Shown piece after piece: positions 1-6,501 of a stretch of 9,155 bases of DNA. The stretch comes from Phytoactinopolyspora endophytica. Lineage in GTDB: Bacteria; Actinomycetota; Actinomycetes; Jiangellales; Jiangellaceae. How positions within the stretch are numbered: the first letter of the stretch is position 1; each line of letters begins with the position of its first letter. The stretch is taken from NCBI RefSeq assembly GCF_004138495.1, contig NZ_ML142871.1:26602-35756 (forward strand). The letters run 5' to 3'. A program made the translations under genes and the position numbers. The notes under the pieces are model-generated. The model saw only the letters and a list, made by a program, of their open reading frames with translations, had not been told where the DNA came from and made no database searches.

Positions 1-923
1 TTGAGCTGCGCCCCTTCCGGCGGCGGTCTATCGGGCTCTTCTCCCAGCAGCCGGGACATCGTGTGGGGCGCACAACCGAAGAGCACGTGGCCGGCACCCA
101 CCCGGCGCTCGACACCGTCGTCGTCCACGAACACCACCTCGCCGTCCGGGTCGACGGCGGTGACCTCGACGCTGGTCAGGATGTGGGCGCCGGCGGCCAC
201 AGCCGCGTCGCGCAAGGCGTCCGTCACCACGCCCATGCCACCCAGTGGCACGTCCCAGCTGCCGGTGCCGTTCCCGACGACGTGGTAGAAGAAGCACCGG
301 TTGGCCAGCAGCTCCGGATCGTCGTCGAGGTCGGCGAAGGTGCCGATCAGCGCGTCCGTCAGCACCACACCTCGCACGGCGTCGTCCGCGAAGCTTTGCG
401 TCACGGTTGTGCCGATCGGCTCTTCGAACAGCATCCGCCAGGCCAGCTCGTCGTCGACGATCGCGCGAAGCTGATCCCGGGATTGCACCGGCTCGATCAT
501 GGTCGGGAAGAGACGCTCCGCGGCGCGTGACACCCGGCGGTAGAGCTCCTGCCACGCGGCGTGCTCAGCATGGTCGCCGGTGACCTTGGCGAACGAGTCG
601 GCCGTGGCTCCGGCATCGCCCGTGTCGACCAGCAACCCACCGTCCCCGACCGGGGTGTACGACGAGATCCGCCGGCGGCGCAGCGTGATCGGCAGCCCCA
701 GCTCGTCGATCACCTGGTGCGGCAACAGGGACACGAGATAGGAGTACCGGGACAGCCGAGCCTCGACGCCGGGGAACACGGCATCCGAGACCGCCGCGCC
801 GCCGACCTGCTCGAGCCGTTCCAGAACCAGGACGCTTCGCCCTGCCCGCGCGAGGTAGGCAGCCGCGGTCAGCCCGTTGTGGCCGCCGCCGACCACGACC
901 GCGTCGTACTGTCCGGCAATCAC
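1..923 (-). CDS. FAD-dependent oxidoreductase, phytoene dehydrogenase / PYROXD2-like (C-terminus beyond window)
   Basis: The frame is open from the GTG at 923 to the left edge, giving 307 codons with no stop; the C-terminus lies outside. Residues 9-18 read VVVGGGHNGL, a GxGxxG dinucleotide-binding turn at the extreme N-terminus. Glu35 ends the second beta strand (SVLVLER, the usual FAD-ribose ligand) and a GG pair follows at 41-42. The HNGLTAAAYLARAG stretch and the later PPEGAQL at the edge are typical of the COG1233 phytoene dehydrogenase-like / PYROXD2 group, whose members are about 520 residues, so roughly 200 are missing. Substrate is unknown; no carotenoid genes are visible. The GTG start has GGGGAG nine bases upstream and places the FAD motif normally. 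In-frame ATGs at 971 and 989 are alternatives, but would add an Ala/Arg-rich tail containing a rare TTA codon. It is divergent from the kinase gene. Confidence 0.88.
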   Translation of the reverse strand, partial: MIAGQYDAVVVGGGHNGLTAAAYLARAGRSVLVLERLEQVGGAAVSDAVFPGVEARLSRYSYLVSLLPHQVIDELGLPITLRRRRISSYTPVGDGGLLVDTGDAGATADSFAKVTGDHAEHAAWQELYRRVSRAAERLFPTMIEPVQSRDQLRAIVDDELAWRMLFEEPIGTTVTQSFADDAVRGVVLTDALIGTFADLDDDPELLANRCFFYHVVGNGTGSWDVPLGGMGVVTDALRDAAVAAGAHILTSVEVTAVDPDGEVVFVDDDGVERRVGAGHVLFGCAPHTMSRLLGEEPDRPPPEGAQL

Positions 924-1210
924 GCCTGCCCGCTCCCCTCCGGCGCCTCGGCGTAATGCCGCCAGAGCCATCGTGCTCCACAAAGCCATCGTTGTCAGGC
1001 CCCGCCCATCAAATTACGGGCCGCCGCCCGCCGCTAGCGCGATGCCCCGCCCACGAGACGAGGCACCCGGTGAGCGACAGCGCCTGCGCTATCGGATGTC
1101 GTGATCAGACTGCTGGCCGCGACCGTCGCATTCAACCCTGAGGCCAGGGAGTTCAGGGGAAGCCCGGGGATACCCCTGAGAGACCCCGGGGTCCGCTCGC
1201 TCGTACGGAG
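924..1210. other. Divergent intergenic region between oxidoreductase and kinase genes
   Basis: No convincing coding frame is seen in these 287 bases. The frames that cross it give His/Arg-rich translations without recognisable domains and are shadows. It should hold the promoters of both flanking genes, but I could not find a convincing -35/-10 pair on either strand. Small symmetric elements are present: a near-perfect 20-bp dyad at 1075-1094 (8 of 10 pairs), AGGGG/CCCCT arms at 1155-1177, a perfect 12-bp palindrome GACCCCGGGGTC at 1182-1193, and GATACCCC twice at 1169-1176 and 1216-1223. Any of these could bind a regulator such as the adjacent response regulator; none is proven. Confidence 0.6.
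1182..1193. repeat. Perfect 12-bp palindrome upstream of kinase gene
   Basis: GACCCCGGGGTC is its own reverse complement and lies about 20 bp before the proposed kinase start, close to an AGGGG...CCCCT pair at 1155-1177. The position fits an operator, but GC-only palindromes arise easily in DNA this GC-rich. Confidence 0.35.
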
Positions 1211-2587
1211 GTGGTGATACCCCCACTGCGCCGATCGCCGAAAGTCGGCAAGATGAGGGCTGTGGATCTTCTCTCCGGCGTCACCCGGCAGGCCGCCGCC
1301 GTGCGGCTGCGGTTGACCGCGCGAGCGTTCGGTCTCGTGTTCCTGTGCTTCGTCGGGATGGGGCTTGCCATCACGGCCGTCGTCGCCGTCGGAATGGTGT
1401 GGTTGATCCTGGTCATCCCGGTGCTCATGGTGGTGGTGACGGCGGTTCGCTGGTTCGCGGACCTGCACCGGAGATGGGCCTCCGAGGTGCTGGAGACTCC
1501 GATACCGCGGCCCTACCTTCCACTGCCCGAACGCGGAGTCCTGGCTCGTCTGCTCGCCCTGGCCAAAGACCCCGCCACGTGGCGCGATCTGTTGTGGCTG
1601 CTGGTCAACGCCACTGCCGGGTTCTTCTTGGTCGGCATGGTCTGCACGCTCGCCATGTCCACGATCGGCTTTGCCGGACTTCCCGTGGCCTGGCCGTTCC
1701 TACCCGAGGATGTGCCGCCCCGCACCGACGAGGACTTCCGCTCGCTGACCGGGGACTGGGGCCTGGTGGTCGTGACCGACTGGCAGTCCGCGCTGCTCGC
1801 CTCGGTCCAGGCCATCCCGATGCTCGCCATCTGGTGGTGGGCCACACCTAGGCTCATCCGGCTCGATGCCCGGTTGATGTCTTGGTTCCTCTCTCCCACC
1901 GACGCGTCCATGCTGAGCGCCCGGGTGGAACAGCTCGCCGAGTCTCGTGCGGAGACGGTCGACACGCAGGCGGCCGAGCTGCGAAGAATCGAGCGTGACC
2001 TGCACGACGGAGCACAGGCACGGCTGGTGTCGCTCGGCATGAGTCTGGGGTTGGCCGAGCAGCTCATGGCCAACGATCCGGACGCCGCGCAGGAGTTGCT
2101 GGCCGAGGCCCGCGAATCCACCGGCCTCGCGCTCGCGGAGCTACGCGACCTGGTACGGGGTATTCACCCACCCGTCCTGGCCGACCGCGGCCTGCAGGGA
2201 GCGGTGCAGGCGCTGGCGCTCAGCTACCCCGGTGAGGTCGACGTGGAGGTGAGTCTTCCAGCCCGGCCCGAGCCTACGGTGGAGTCGGCCGGCTACTTCG
2301 CGGTCGCCGAGGCTTTGACGAACGTCGCGAAGCACGCGCACGCCAGCCAGGTGTGGGTCCAGGTGTGGTATGCCGATGGCCGGCTGCGGCTCGCCGTCGG
2401 CGACGACGGCAAGGGAGGAGCCCGGATCGAACCGGCAGGTGGTCTGCACGGGGTAGAGCGCCGTCTGGCAGCATTCGATGGAACCGTCTCGCTCACCAGC
2501 CCTCAGGGCGGGCCGACCATCGTCACCATGGAGCTGCCGTGCGTGTTGTCATCGCCGAGGATCTCACCCTCCTCCGAGACGGGTTGA
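1211..2587 (+). CDS. Two-component sensor histidine kinase, NarL/LiaS-type (HisKA_3)
   Basis: This 458-residue membrane kinase should autophosphorylate and pass phosphate to the overlapping response regulator. Hydrophobic segments lie near 38-56, 58-79, 128-152 and 196-210, arranged like the 'putative sensor' domain common in actinobacterial kinases (residues about 35-225). The HisKA_3 dimerisation/phosphoacceptor helix follows at about 256-322, with ERDLHDGAQARLVSL and His265 as the phosphorylated residue. The HATPase_c domain has the N box around Asn371 (EALTNVAKHA), the G1 box at 398-403 (DDGKGG) and a GGLHG glycine loop at 410-414. The start is uncertain. A strong GGAGG at 1207-1211 sits too close to the GTGs at 1211 and 1214; ATG 1253 (MRAVDLLSG) is an alternative with a weak ribosome site. 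The signal is unknown, since no target transporter adjoins on the same strand. Confidence 0.9.
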   Translation: MVIPPLRRSPKVGKMRAVDLLSGVTRQAAAVRLRLTARAFGLVFLCFVGMGLAITAVVAVGMVWLILVIPVLMVVVTAVRWFADLHRRWASEVLETPIPRPYLPLPERGVLARLLALAKDPATWRDLLWLLVNATAGFFLVGMVCTLAMSTIGFAGLPVAWPFLPEDVPPRTDEDFRSLTGDWGLVVVTDWQSALLASVQAIPMLAIWWWATPRLIRLDARLMSWFLSPTDASMLSARVEQLAESRAETVDTQAAELRRIERDLHDGAQARLVSLGMSLGLAEQLMANDPDAAQELLAEARESTGLALAELRDLVRGIHPPVLADRGLQGAVQALALSYPGEVDVEVSLPARPEPTVESAGYFAVAEALTNVAKHAHASQVWVQVWYADGRLRLAVGDDGKGGARIEPAGGLHGVERRLAAFDGTVSLTSPQGGPTIVTMELPCVLSSPRISPSSETG

Positions 2588-3183
2588 TCCGGCTGCTCGA
2601 AGCGCACGAGTTCACGGTGGTCGAAGCGGTTGACAACGGTCCGTCGCTGCTCCGCTCTCTGCTCACACACCAGCCTGACGTCGCCGTCGTCGATGTCCGC
2701 CTCCCACCGGACTTCACCGACGAAGGCCTGCGCGCGGCCATCGAAGCACGTCGCCAGATACCTGGTCTTCCGGTGCTCGTTCTCTCGCAGTACGTCGAGC
2801 AGCTCTACGCCCGCGAACTGCTGTCGGATCGCACCGGCGGCGTCGGGTACCTACTCAAGGACCGCGTCTCCGACGTCGCGCATTTCGTGGATGCCGTGCG
2901 CAGGGTGGCGAGCGGGGGTACCGCGATGGACCCCGACGTCGTGCAGCAGCTGCTCTCCAGGCGCACACACGACCGGCCACTCGCGGGCTTAAGCGGGCGT
3001 GAGCGGGAGGTGCTGGCCCTGATGGCTGAGGGCCGGACCAACGCGGCGATCGCGTCCCGCCTGTTCGTCACCGAGAAGGCCGTCGACAAACACGTCGGCA
3101 ACATCTTCACCAAGCTGACCCTGCCGCCGTCGGAGGACGACAACCGGCGCGTCCTCGCGGTCCTCGCCTACCTTGAGACATAG
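2539..3183 (+). CDS. NarL/LuxR-family DNA-binding response regulator
   Basis: This 214-residue regulator is the evident partner of the kinase before it. The receiver domain occupies about 1-120: acidic pair Glu7/Asp8, phosphoacceptor Asp52 in VVDVRLPP, Ser83 at the switch position (VLVLSQY) and conserved Lys107 (GYLLKDRV). A LuxR-type helix-turn-helix covers about 150-205, with LSGREREVLALMAEGRTNAAIASRLF and then the recognition region TEKAVDKHVGNIFTKL. I chose GTG 2539 because the receiver begins there at once (VRVVIAEDLTLL) and GGAG lies five bases upstream. Upstream in-frame starts would translate kinase DNA into an Arg/Pro-rich tail. The gene starts inside the last 49 nt of the kinase gene in another frame, implying translational coupling. 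DNA targets are unknown; the dyads upstream of the kinase are candidates for autoregulation. Confidence 0.92.
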   Translation: MRVVIAEDLTLLRDGLIRLLEAHEFTVVEAVDNGPSLLRSLLTHQPDVAVVDVRLPPDFTDEGLRAAIEARRQIPGLPVLVLSQYVEQLYARELLSDRTGGVGYLLKDRVSDVAHFVDAVRRVASGGTAMDPDVVQQLLSRRTHDRPLAGLSGREREVLALMAEGRTNAAIASRLFVTEKAVDKHVGNIFTKLTLPPSEDDNRRVLAVLAYLET

Positions 3184-3235
3184 GCCGCCTCGTGTAGCAC
3201 CGGACCATCCTGGCAGGCCCTTCTGACCGCCCGGG

Positions 3236-3299
3236 TTCGTGGCCTCACGTTACGCGTGACCCGGCCACAGAAGCTCCAGGCGTTACGTGAGGCAACGAA
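3236..3299. terminator. Long imperfect inverted repeat, probable bidirectional terminator
   Basis: The 20-bp arms 3236-3255 and 3280-3299 match at 18 of 20 positions as an inverted repeat around a 24-nt loop. The core is GCCTCACGT pairing with ACGTGAGGC, extended by ACGC/GCGT after one mismatch and by TTCGT/ACGAA outside. It lies between the convergent stops of the response regulator (3183) and the methyltransferase (3336), where a shared terminator is expected. There is no U-run on either side, as is common for actinobacterial terminators. Alternative pairings overlap it (GTGGCC 3239-3244 with GGCCAC 3263-3268). A protein-binding dyad cannot be ruled out. Confidence 0.6.
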
Positions 3300-3335
3300 G
3301 GTCCAGCCAGACCTGTGTGCCGTGCGTGGGAAACC

Positions 3336-4475
3336 TCAGAAACGGGCGCTATAGCGGGCGACGGTCACCGCCGCCGTGACACCCAGCGGAGCGTCGATCA
3401 TGTCGAGCGTCTCTTCGAGCGACGCCGTGTCGATGTGGTGGGCGCTCGGCCCCATCCGGATGAGGCGGCCGATGTCGTGCGCGGCAAGGCTCATCCGGTG
3501 GGTGAGCTCGGCGCGAGTCTCGAGGATGAAGCTCTCCGCCAGTGTCTCCTCGATCCGTTCGTCCTTGCGCTCATCGACGGAGAGCATGCCGAACCGGTCG
3601 ACGAGCTCGGCGAGATGGCCAGGCGACGGAGTAACGACGACGAGCGTGCCGCCGGGGCGCAGCACACGATGGAACTCGGCTGCATTGCGAGGGGCGAAAA
3701 CGTCCAGGATCGCCGACACCGACCCGTCCCGCAGCGGCAAGGCATCCCACACGTCCGCGCCGATCGCTGCGATCCTCGGGTGTGCCTTTGCCGCTCGCCG
3801 CAGCGCATAGGCCGAGACGTCCATGGCCACGCCGTGCGAGCCAGCCCGGCCAGATGCATCGGCGATGACGCCCGCGTCTGTCTCGTCGCGCCGGCCTGCA
3901 AGCTTGTCCAACGTGTGCCCCAGGTAATAGCCCGTTCCCGCTCCGACATCGAGGACGACGTCGCCTTGCACCCCCGCCGAGTCAGAGGAACGGGTCTCCA
4001 CCTCGTCTTGCACACCCGCGGCACCGGAAGTGCCAGTTCGCTCTGGCCGGCCTGAGTTCATGGCCACCGCATCCGAGCGTTCTGCCGGTAGCGTCGCCGG
4101 ATCCCGCCAACCATCGGCGACCTGGCGCGCGACGGCGTCGGCGATCGGCTCGTAATGTCCGGCGGCTAGAAACTCCGCCCGGGCGGCGACCATGTCGGCT
4201 GTGTCCGCCGTGCCCCGGGGTTTGCGACCGGAACGTAGGTTGACATAACCCTGCCGAGCTACATCGAATGTATGCCCGGATCCGCACCGCAACGCCGTGG
4301 CCTGCGCGGTATTCGCCTCACTTGGCGTCGCTCCCGCGGGCAACGCTGCATCGCTGCCAGGCGTCATCGCGGTCAATGCATCGCGGCACACGGGACAGCA
4401 CAGCGCCTTCAGGATCGCCGGACTCCTGACACCTTCAGAGGTCACAGTCACCGATCTTGCCACGCTTGGTGTCAT
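3336..4475 (-). CDS. RlmA/TlrB-family 23S rRNA (guanine-N1)-methyltransferase, extended form
   Basis: The 379-residue protein has the RlmA layout. An N-terminal zinc site is formed by Cys27-x2-Cys30 (CPVC) and Cys64-x3-His68 (CGSGH). The family block TFDVARQGYVNLRSGRKPRGTADTADMVAARAEFLAAGHY (69-108, shown in part) follows, then a class I SAM-binding motif, LDVGAGTGYYL, at 175-185. Family members methylate N1 of G745 (RlmA-I) or G748 (RlmA-II/TlrB) in hairpin 35 of 23S rRNA; TlrB-type methylation contributes to tylosin-class macrolide resistance. The protein is about 100 residues longer than the usual ~270-280, with extra low-complexity segments at about 38-60 and 128-170. It is last in the ABC operon, 36 bp after the permease stop. 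Upstream SD is weak; the GTG at codon 16 (VRSPAILKALCCPVC) is a possible shorter start. The target base is inference. Confidence 0.85.
   Translation of the reverse strand: MTPSVARSVTVTSEGVRSPAILKALCCPVCRDALTAMTPGSDAALPAGATPSEANTAQATALRCGSGHTFDVARQGYVNLRSGRKPRGTADTADMVAARAEFLAAGHYEPIADAVARQVADGWRDPATLPAERSDAVAMNSGRPERTGTSGAAGVQDEVETRSSDSAGVQGDVVLDVGAGTGYYLGHTLDKLAGRRDETDAGVIADASGRAGSHGVAMDVSAYALRRAAKAHPRIAAIGADVWDALPLRDGSVSAILDVFAPRNAAEFHRVLRPGGTLVVVTPSPGHLAELVDRFGMLSVDERKDERIEETLAESFILETRAELTHRMSLAAHDIGRLIRMGPSAHHIDTASLEETLDMIDAPLGVTAAVTVARYSARF
3958..4019. repeat. 42-bp-period imperfect duplication inside the methyltransferase gene
   Basis: The 20-bp segments at 3958-3977 and 4000-4019 match at 17 of 20 positions and are exactly 42 bp apart, keeping the reading frame. 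They encode the two AGVQ-containing stretches (AGVQDEV near residues 153-159, AGVQGDV near 167-173) just before the SAM-binding motif. This suggests part of the gene-specific insertion arose by a local tandem duplication. Confidence 0.65.
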
Positions 4476-4511
4476 CGGCCGCCACCCGACGCACGTAGTC
4501 CCCGCGGATGG

Positions 4512-5378
4512 TCAGGAGGCAGTCCGGCTCCTGAAGAGGCGGGCCGAAATCGGCGCGACGATGATCAAGACTCCCACGCTCCAGGCCACGGCCAACCACC
4601 CGCTGTCGCCGATCGGCGTGCCCATGAGCAGGCCACGGACGGTCTCGATGATGGGAGTGATCGGCTGGTGCTCAGCGAAGCCACGCAACACTGCGGGCAT
4701 CGTCTCGACCGGGACGAACGCGCTGCTCATATAGGGCAGAAAGAGTATGAAGAATGTGAAGCCGCTGGCCGCGTCCGGGGTCTTCGCTATCAGCCCGAAC
4801 ATCACCGACAGCCAGGTCATCATGAGGATGAACAGCGAGATCACTCCGACGGCGGCGACCCAGTCGAGCACGTTCCCCGTAGGCCGGAAACCGATGATCA
4901 GAGCGACCCCGACCACGAGCGCCGTGGAGAACAGGTTGCGCACCAGACTGGCCACGACATGTCCGAACACCACGATCCAGTTCGTGATCGGCAACGACCG
5001 GAACCGGTCCATCACTCCCGTCGTCATGTCCGTCGTCACGCTGACGGCCGTCGTCGCCGCGCTGAAGCCGGCGGTCAGCAAGATGACACCGGGCACCACG
5101 TAGTTCACGTAGTCGAACTGCGCGATGCCTTCCTCCAGCGCCCCGCCGAAAACGTAGACGAACAGCAGCAACAGCATCACCGGCAAAAAGACACCCATGA
5201 ACAGGGCATCGCCGTTGCGCACCGTGTGCCGCATGCTCCGCCCGATGAGCACCCACGCGTCTGCGAGGTTCCACACAAAGCCGGAGCGTCGCGTGGGGCG
5301 CTCGCCACCGTGCGGACCGAGCCGGTTCCCGCCGCCGGCCGCCACTCCCCTGTGCTGAACATTTGTCGTGGTGGTCAT
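4512..5378 (-). CDS. ABC-2 type permease, daunorubicin-resistance DrrB-like
   Basis: This 288-residue integral membrane protein has about six hydrophobic segments (near 59-79, 91-115, 135-160, 172-197, 205-223 and 260-280). It has the family pattern between the second and third, GFSAATTAVSVTTDMTTGVMDRFRSLPI, where TTGVMDRFRSLP is the conserved cytoplasmic ABC-2 block. The length and the long polar N-terminus (about 35 residues, Gly/Arg-rich) suit DrrB-type exporter subunits. Its ATG overlaps the ATPase stop as ATGA (5375-5378), the classic arrangement for coupled translation and equal subunit production. It should pair with the upstream ATPase to export a hydrophobic drug or metabolite across the cytoplasmic membrane. 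Substrate cannot be read from the sequence; the linked methyltransferase suggests a ribosome-targeting compound. Confidence 0.92.
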   Translation of the reverse strand: MTTTTNVQHRGVAAGGGNRLGPHGGERPTRRSGFVWNLADAWVLIGRSMRHTVRNGDALFMGVFLPVMLLLLFVYVFGGALEEGIAQFDYVNYVVPGVILLTAGFSAATTAVSVTTDMTTGVMDRFRSLPITNWIVVFGHVVASLVRNLFSTALVVGVALIIGFRPTGNVLDWVAAVGVISLFILMMTWLSVMFGLIAKTPDAASGFTFFILFLPYMSSAFVPVETMPAVLRGFAEHQPITPIIETVRGLLMGTPIGDSGWLAVAWSVGVLIIVAPISARLFRSRTAS

Positions 5379-6370
5379 GGCGCATCCGCTCCCATGCTCG
5401 TGTCCGAGGGTTTTGTGTCATCGTTCTGAATCTCGACGGGAGATCCGGTGAGAGTGAAGAACACGTCGTCGAGGCTCGGCCGTGAGAGCCCGACGTCGAC
5501 GACCGGGACCGGCACCCCGGCCAGGGCGTTCAAGGTGTGCCGGACGTCTTCGGCGCTGTCGACCGTCATGCTGATGCCGAGCCCGTCGTCGCCGACCTGG
5601 ATCGCGTTGTCCCCGACCACCCGCATCGCCGCATGCACGTCGTCGGCGCTGGAGAAGAGCAGTTCGAGACGCTCCGTCCCGACCCGTTGTTTCAGCTCGG
5701 CCGCGGTCCCTTCGGCGATGATCCGGCCGTCGTCGATGACGGCGACGCGATCTGCCAGTTGATCAGCCTCTTCGAGGTACTGAGTGGTGAGCAGGATGGT
5801 CGTGCCGGAGTCGAGAAGACCGCGAATGACCTCCCACATGGCCTGTCGGCTGCGTGGATCGAGCCCGGTCGTGGGCTCGTCGAGGAAGATGATCGGAGGG
5901 TCCGCTATCAAGCTAGCCGCGAGATCGAGCCGACGGCGCATCCCACCCGAGTACGTCCTGACCGCCCGGTCGGCCGCATCGACCAGGTCGAACTGAGCCA
6001 GCAGCTCATCGGCTCGTCGCCGCGCCGCCGCCTTGCCCTGGCGGTAGAGACGGCCGATCATCACCAGGTTCTCGCGGCCGGTCAGGATCTCGTCGACGCT
6101 GGCGTACTGGCCGGTGATTCCCATGACGCCGCGTACGTCGTCCGGCTCCCGCCTGACGTCGTAGCCGGCGATCGTCGCTTCTCCCCCGTCGAATGGGAGC
6201 AGGGTGCTCAGTATCCGCACCGTGGTGGTCTTCCCTGCCCCGTTCGGGCCCAGCAGCGCCAGCATGGTGCCCTCCTCGACTGCGAGGTCCACGCCGTCGA
6301 GCACGGTCACACCCTTGAACGTCTTCTTCAGTCCGCTGGCGCGGATCGCGCTGGTGTGCGAGTTCGTCAC
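5375..6370 (-). CDS. ABC transporter ATP-binding protein, daunorubicin-resistance DrrA-like
   Basis: This 331-residue ATPase energises the partner permease. Walker A is GPNGAGKTT (41-49), the Q-loop glutamine is Gln88 (GITGQYASVD), the signature is YSGGMRRRLDLA (140-151), Walker B is IIFLDEP (160-166) and the D-loop TGLDPRSR follows. The H-loop position carries Gln197 (LLTTQYLEEADQLADR) instead of histidine, as is usual for the DrrA subfamily. The C-terminal extension ends with RPSLDDVFFTLTG (297-309), also typical of DrrA. It starts with GTG 6370, with GAGAGG seven bases upstream, and is first in the operon. A near-consensus promoter about 75 bp upstream (-35 6475-6480, -10 6452-6457) and the divergent tetR gene imply repression relieved by a ligand. 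Confidence 0.95.
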   Translation of the reverse strand: MTNSHTSAIRASGLKKTFKGVTVLDGVDLAVEEGTMLALLGPNGAGKTTTVRILSTLLPFDGGEATIAGYDVRREPDDVRGVMGITGQYASVDEILTGRENLVMIGRLYRQGKAAARRRADELLAQFDLVDAADRAVRTYSGGMRRRLDLAASLIADPPIIFLDEPTTGLDPRSRQAMWEVIRGLLDSGTTILLTTQYLEEADQLADRVAVIDDGRIIAEGTAAELKQRVGTERLELLFSSADDVHAAMRVVGDNAIQVGDDGLGISMTVDSAEDVRHTLNALAGVPVPVVDVGLSRPSLDDVFFTLTGSPVEIQNDDTKPSDTSMGADAP

Positions 6371-6408
6371 GGTGGTTCCTCTCAGTGCGGCGGCTTAGCT
6401 TCGAAATT

Positions 6409-6433
6409 CTGTATGCGCCATAAACTGTATGCG
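6409..6433. repeat. Two direct CTGTATGCG repeats, candidate operator half-sites
   Basis: CTGTATGCG occurs at 6409-6417 and 6425-6433, 16 bp apart, and both copies continue with a pyrimidine and C. A related inverted half (ATACACAG) lies at 6455-6462. The 16-bp period places the copies about one and a half helical turns apart. They sit in the leader of the ABC operon and are probable regulator-binding elements. Confidence 0.55.
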
Positions 6434-6452
6434 TCGTACGCTAATGTTTATG
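6419..6452. repeat. Inverted repeat CATAAAC...GTTTATG, candidate TetR operator
   Basis: CATAAAC (6419-6425) and GTTTATG (6446-6452) are perfect 7-bp inverted arms around a 20-bp spacer. The spacer contains a second small dyad, GCGTcgtACGC (6431-6441). The element covers the predicted start of the ABC operon transcript and abuts its -10 hexamer. The overall span (34 bp) is long for one TetR dimer, so two dimers or the inner dyad alone may be the true site. Confidence 0.5.
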
Positions 6453-6459
6453 TTATACA
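6451..6459 (+). promoter_or_regulatory. Possible extended -10 element for tetR
   Basis: TGT directly before TATACA (6454-6459) resembles an extended -10 (TGn-TATAnT-like). It would start transcription near 6466, about 36 nt before the tetR ATG. No good -35 is seen at the right spacing, so this is tentative. Confidence 0.4.
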
Positions 6460-6480
6460 CAGTTCTACGATGGTCGTCAA
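6452..6480 (-). promoter_or_regulatory. Housekeeping-sigma-type promoter for the ABC/methyltransferase operon
   Basis: Reading the minus strand, TTGACG (6480-6475) is followed after exactly 17 bases by TATAAC (6457-6452). This is close to the TTGACA-17-TATAAT consensus. Transcription would begin near 6445, leaving a leader of about 75 nt before GTG 6370. The leader contains both CTGTATGCG repeats, placed to block elongation or initiation when bound. Confidence 0.7.
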
Positions 6481-6501
6481 TCACCAAGGCGAGGGGACCG
6501 C

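Larger units (their letters stand above)
6371..6501. promoter_or_regulatory. Divergent control region between ABC operon and tetR
   Basis: This 131-bp spacer is much richer in A/T than its surroundings, especially 6395-6470. It carries the ABC operon promoter on the minus strand, a possible extended -10 for tetR on the plus strand, two copies of CTGTATGCG, and a CATAAAC/GTTTATG dyad. The two -10 regions overlap (6452-6459), so one bound repressor could silence both directions. It is the natural site for the adjacent TetR protein to act. Confidence 0.75.

Noticed and set aside
28..981. Minus-strand frames 28-555 and 565-981 and plus-strand frames 63-530 and 561-956
   Set aside because: They are Arg-rich or compositionally biased alternate frames of the FAD oxidoreductase, which is open through the window edge in its own frame with a proper GxGxxG motif.
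1034..1468. Minus-strand His-rich open frame with HHHH cluster
   Set aside because: It is antisense to the kinase N-terminus (Val/Met-rich codons read backwards give His/Asp), without a plausible ribosome site.
2353..2538. Upstream extension of the response regulator to 2353
   Set aside because: The extra residues are Arg/Pro-rich translation of kinase DNA in the wrong frame; the receiver domain starts exactly at GTG 2539 with a ribosome site.
3347..3356. CGCTATAGCG perfect palindrome near the methyltransferase C-terminal codons
   Set aside because: Only 10 bp, inside coding sequence, with no loop for a hairpin and no context for an operator.
4272..5429. Long plus-strand open frame (385 codons) opposite the permease and methyltransferase start
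   Set aside because: Its translation is His/Arg/Gln-rich with no domain, and it is antisense to clearly recognisable permease and methyltransferase frames; high GC content keeps such frames open.
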